From assembly GCA_030039915.1 (NCBI GenBank), contig JASHUP010000201.1, forward strand, positions 1-5,584: a stretch of 5,584 nt of DNA, given 5' to 3'. Of the stretch, positions 5,564-5,584 are shown one piece after another. A program made the translations under genes and the position numbers. Origin of the DNA: Thermoplasmata archaeon. Its GTDB lineage: Archaea > Thermoplasmatota > Thermoplasmata > UBA184. Numbering within the stretch: the first letter of the stretch is position 1; each line of letters begins with the position of its first letter. The notes beneath the pieces were generated by a model, which had not been told where the DNA came from, made no database searches, and saw nothing but the letters and a program-made list of their open reading frames with translations.

Positions 5564-5584
5564 GCGGGTTGATGTCGAGCTCGA
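5490..5584 (-). CDS. Acyl-CoA synthetase (ADP-forming), ATP-grasp subunit/domain, C-terminal end (partial)
   Basis: Only the last 30 codons and the TAG stop (5490-5492) are in the window; the gene runs off the right edge. The visible residues include ELDINPLIVRP followed by GVVAVDARVVLAPPSK at the C-terminus. The D-x-NP-L-I-V motif followed about ten residues later by A-V-D-A-R is the characteristic end of the ATP-grasp domain of ADP-forming acetyl/acyl-CoA synthetases; succinyl-CoA synthetase beta subunits have a related but less similar motif. These enzymes convert acyl-CoA, ADP and phosphate to free acid, CoA and ATP. Whether this is a separate beta subunit or the end of a fused alpha-beta protein cannot be seen. 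A protein acyltransferase carrying the same domain (Pat-like) is a further possibility. The stop codon and the last codons lie antisense to the 3' end of moaE. Confidence 0.8.
   Translation of the reverse strand, partial: ELDINPLIVRPVRQGVVAVDARVVLAPPSK

Overview
This is a GC-rich, gene-dense window of about 5.6 kb, read here as ordinary chromosomal DNA, most likely from a high-GC archaeon. The case for an archaeon is indirect. There is a two-subunit 2-oxoacid:ferredoxin oxidoreductase with a fused gamma-alpha chain, and next to it the C-terminal end of what looks like an ADP-forming acyl-CoA synthetase. TATA-like boxes lie about 25-26 bp upstream of start codons, as expected for leaderless transcripts, while the downstream genes of each pair have Shine-Dalgarno sites. 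The first gene is a large membrane protein with an apparent outward-facing domain carrying N-glycosylation sequons. A Thermoplasmatota-like or related lineage would fit. A bacterium with an archaeal-type oxidoreductase cannot be excluded from the sequence alone.

Layout: (1) Positions 71-2122, plus strand: a 683-residue polytopic membrane protein resembling GT-C fold glycosyltransferases. (2) Positions 2145-4783, minus strand: a two-gene operon, korA (gamma-alpha fusion) then korB (TPP/iron-sulfur beta subunit), with 2 nt between the genes. It converges on gene 1 across a 22-bp gap. (3) Positions 4784-4844: a compact divergent promoter region between korA and moaD. (4) Positions 4872-5563, plus strand: moaD and moaE, the small and large subunits of molybdopterin synthase, 8 nt apart. 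(5) Positions 5490-5584, minus strand: the last 30 codons of an ATP-grasp acyl-CoA synthetase (ADP-forming type), overlapping the 3' end of moaE tail to tail by 74 bp.

How the genes may work together: KorAB would oxidise a 2-oxoacid with CoA to an acyl-CoA, passing electrons to ferredoxin. An ADP-forming acyl-CoA synthetase could then turn acyl-CoA into free acid plus ATP. This is a classic archaeal energy-conserving pair, though here the genes are on separate transcripts. MoaD and MoaE together make the dithiolene of molybdopterin, needed for Mo/W enzymes. The membrane protein probably belongs to cell-surface glycan or lipid-linked sugar metabolism and has no obvious link to its neighbours.

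I found no mobile element, CRISPR array, tRNA, rRNA or defence-like cassette, and no convincing undescribed system. The most noteworthy local features are the overlapping convergent moaE/synthetase ends, the ribosome-binding sites written into the last codons of the preceding genes, and the closely spaced opposing TATA-like elements.
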